From CAZCDS01 sp964497585 (GTDB lineage: Bacteria; Desulfobacterota; Desulfomonilia; Desulfomonilales; Desulfomonilaceae): DNA of 14,038 nucleotides. The notes beneath the pieces were generated by a model that saw only the letters and a list, made by a program, of their open reading frames with translations, ran no database searches and had not been told where the DNA came from. Made by a program: the position numbers and the translations under genes. The stretch spans positions 1-14,038 of the forward strand of contig CAZCDS010000103.1 of NCBI GenBank assembly GCA_964497585.1, in the 5' to 3' direction. Below are positions 14,006-14,038 of this stretch, in pieces (the first letter of the stretch is position 1; every line of letters starts with the position of its first letter).

Positions 14006-14038
14006 ATAGACATTTTCCCAACGTTACCATGACACAGG

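Noticed and set aside
1..14038. CRISPR array, rRNA genes, restriction-modification or toxin-antitoxin systems
   Set aside because: No regularly spaced repeats, no rRNA sequence and no matching protein motifs on either strand.

Overview
The window looks like an accessory, decaying stretch of a diderm (Gram-negative-type) bacterial chromosome. Three genes encode exported outer-membrane beta-barrel-like proteins with signal peptides ending in A-Q-G. The base composition is moderately GC-rich, and Shine-Dalgarno sites are strong AGGAGG types. The gene mix (inverse-autotransporter-like barrel, HGHMDHTGG metallo-beta-lactamase-fold protein, many IS remnants and REP-like palindromes) would suit a deltaproteobacterial / Desulfobacterota lineage, but that placement is an impression and not proven by the sequence.

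Layout, left to right. (1) 1-1050: end of an unidentified reading frame, then an intact IS3/IS481-type DD(35)E transposase. (2) 1362-2668, minus strand: a three-gene mini-operon, each gene with a near-perfect ribosome binding site. It holds a 53-aa DUF1232 membrane protein, an ssDNA-annealing-like (phage/plasmid type) protein split by an in-frame TGA, and an unknown small acidic protein split by a frameshift. (3) 2994-4460, plus: an inverse-autotransporter-like barrel protein whose best signal peptide lies in a different frame from the rest. (4) 4525-4721: a nested inverted repeat around a REP-like double hairpin. (5) 5176-6174, minus: outer-membrane barrel protein A. (6) 6214-7691: a possible truncated gene and a multiply broken IS701/IS4-like transposase. 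(7) 7692-8465: gene-poor DNA with repeat copy A. (8) 8466-9461, plus: barrel protein B, a paralogue of A. (9) 9520-9711: a MITE-like element with about 27-bp terminal inverted repeats, and 10131-10245: repeat copy B. (10) 10699-11652: MBL-fold hydrolase of the dihydropterin/aminobenzene-phosphate-synthase-like (COG1237) group, followed by a 56-aa GNAT acetyltransferase stub. (11) 11854-12843: mostly non-coding, with a G9 tract and two weak minus-strand ORFs. (12) 12844-13941: an intact acyltransferase-3 membrane protein, followed by what may be the end of another IS.

Working together: the only functional theme I can support is cell-envelope/surface biology (three barrel proteins and an O-acyltransferase), in a neighbourhood reshaped by insertion sequences and by small inactivating lesions. 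I did not find a convincing new multi-gene system. The best leads are the paralogous barrel pair with the inverse-autotransporter-like gene, the in-frame TGA in the annealing-like gene, and the repeat and MITE structures.
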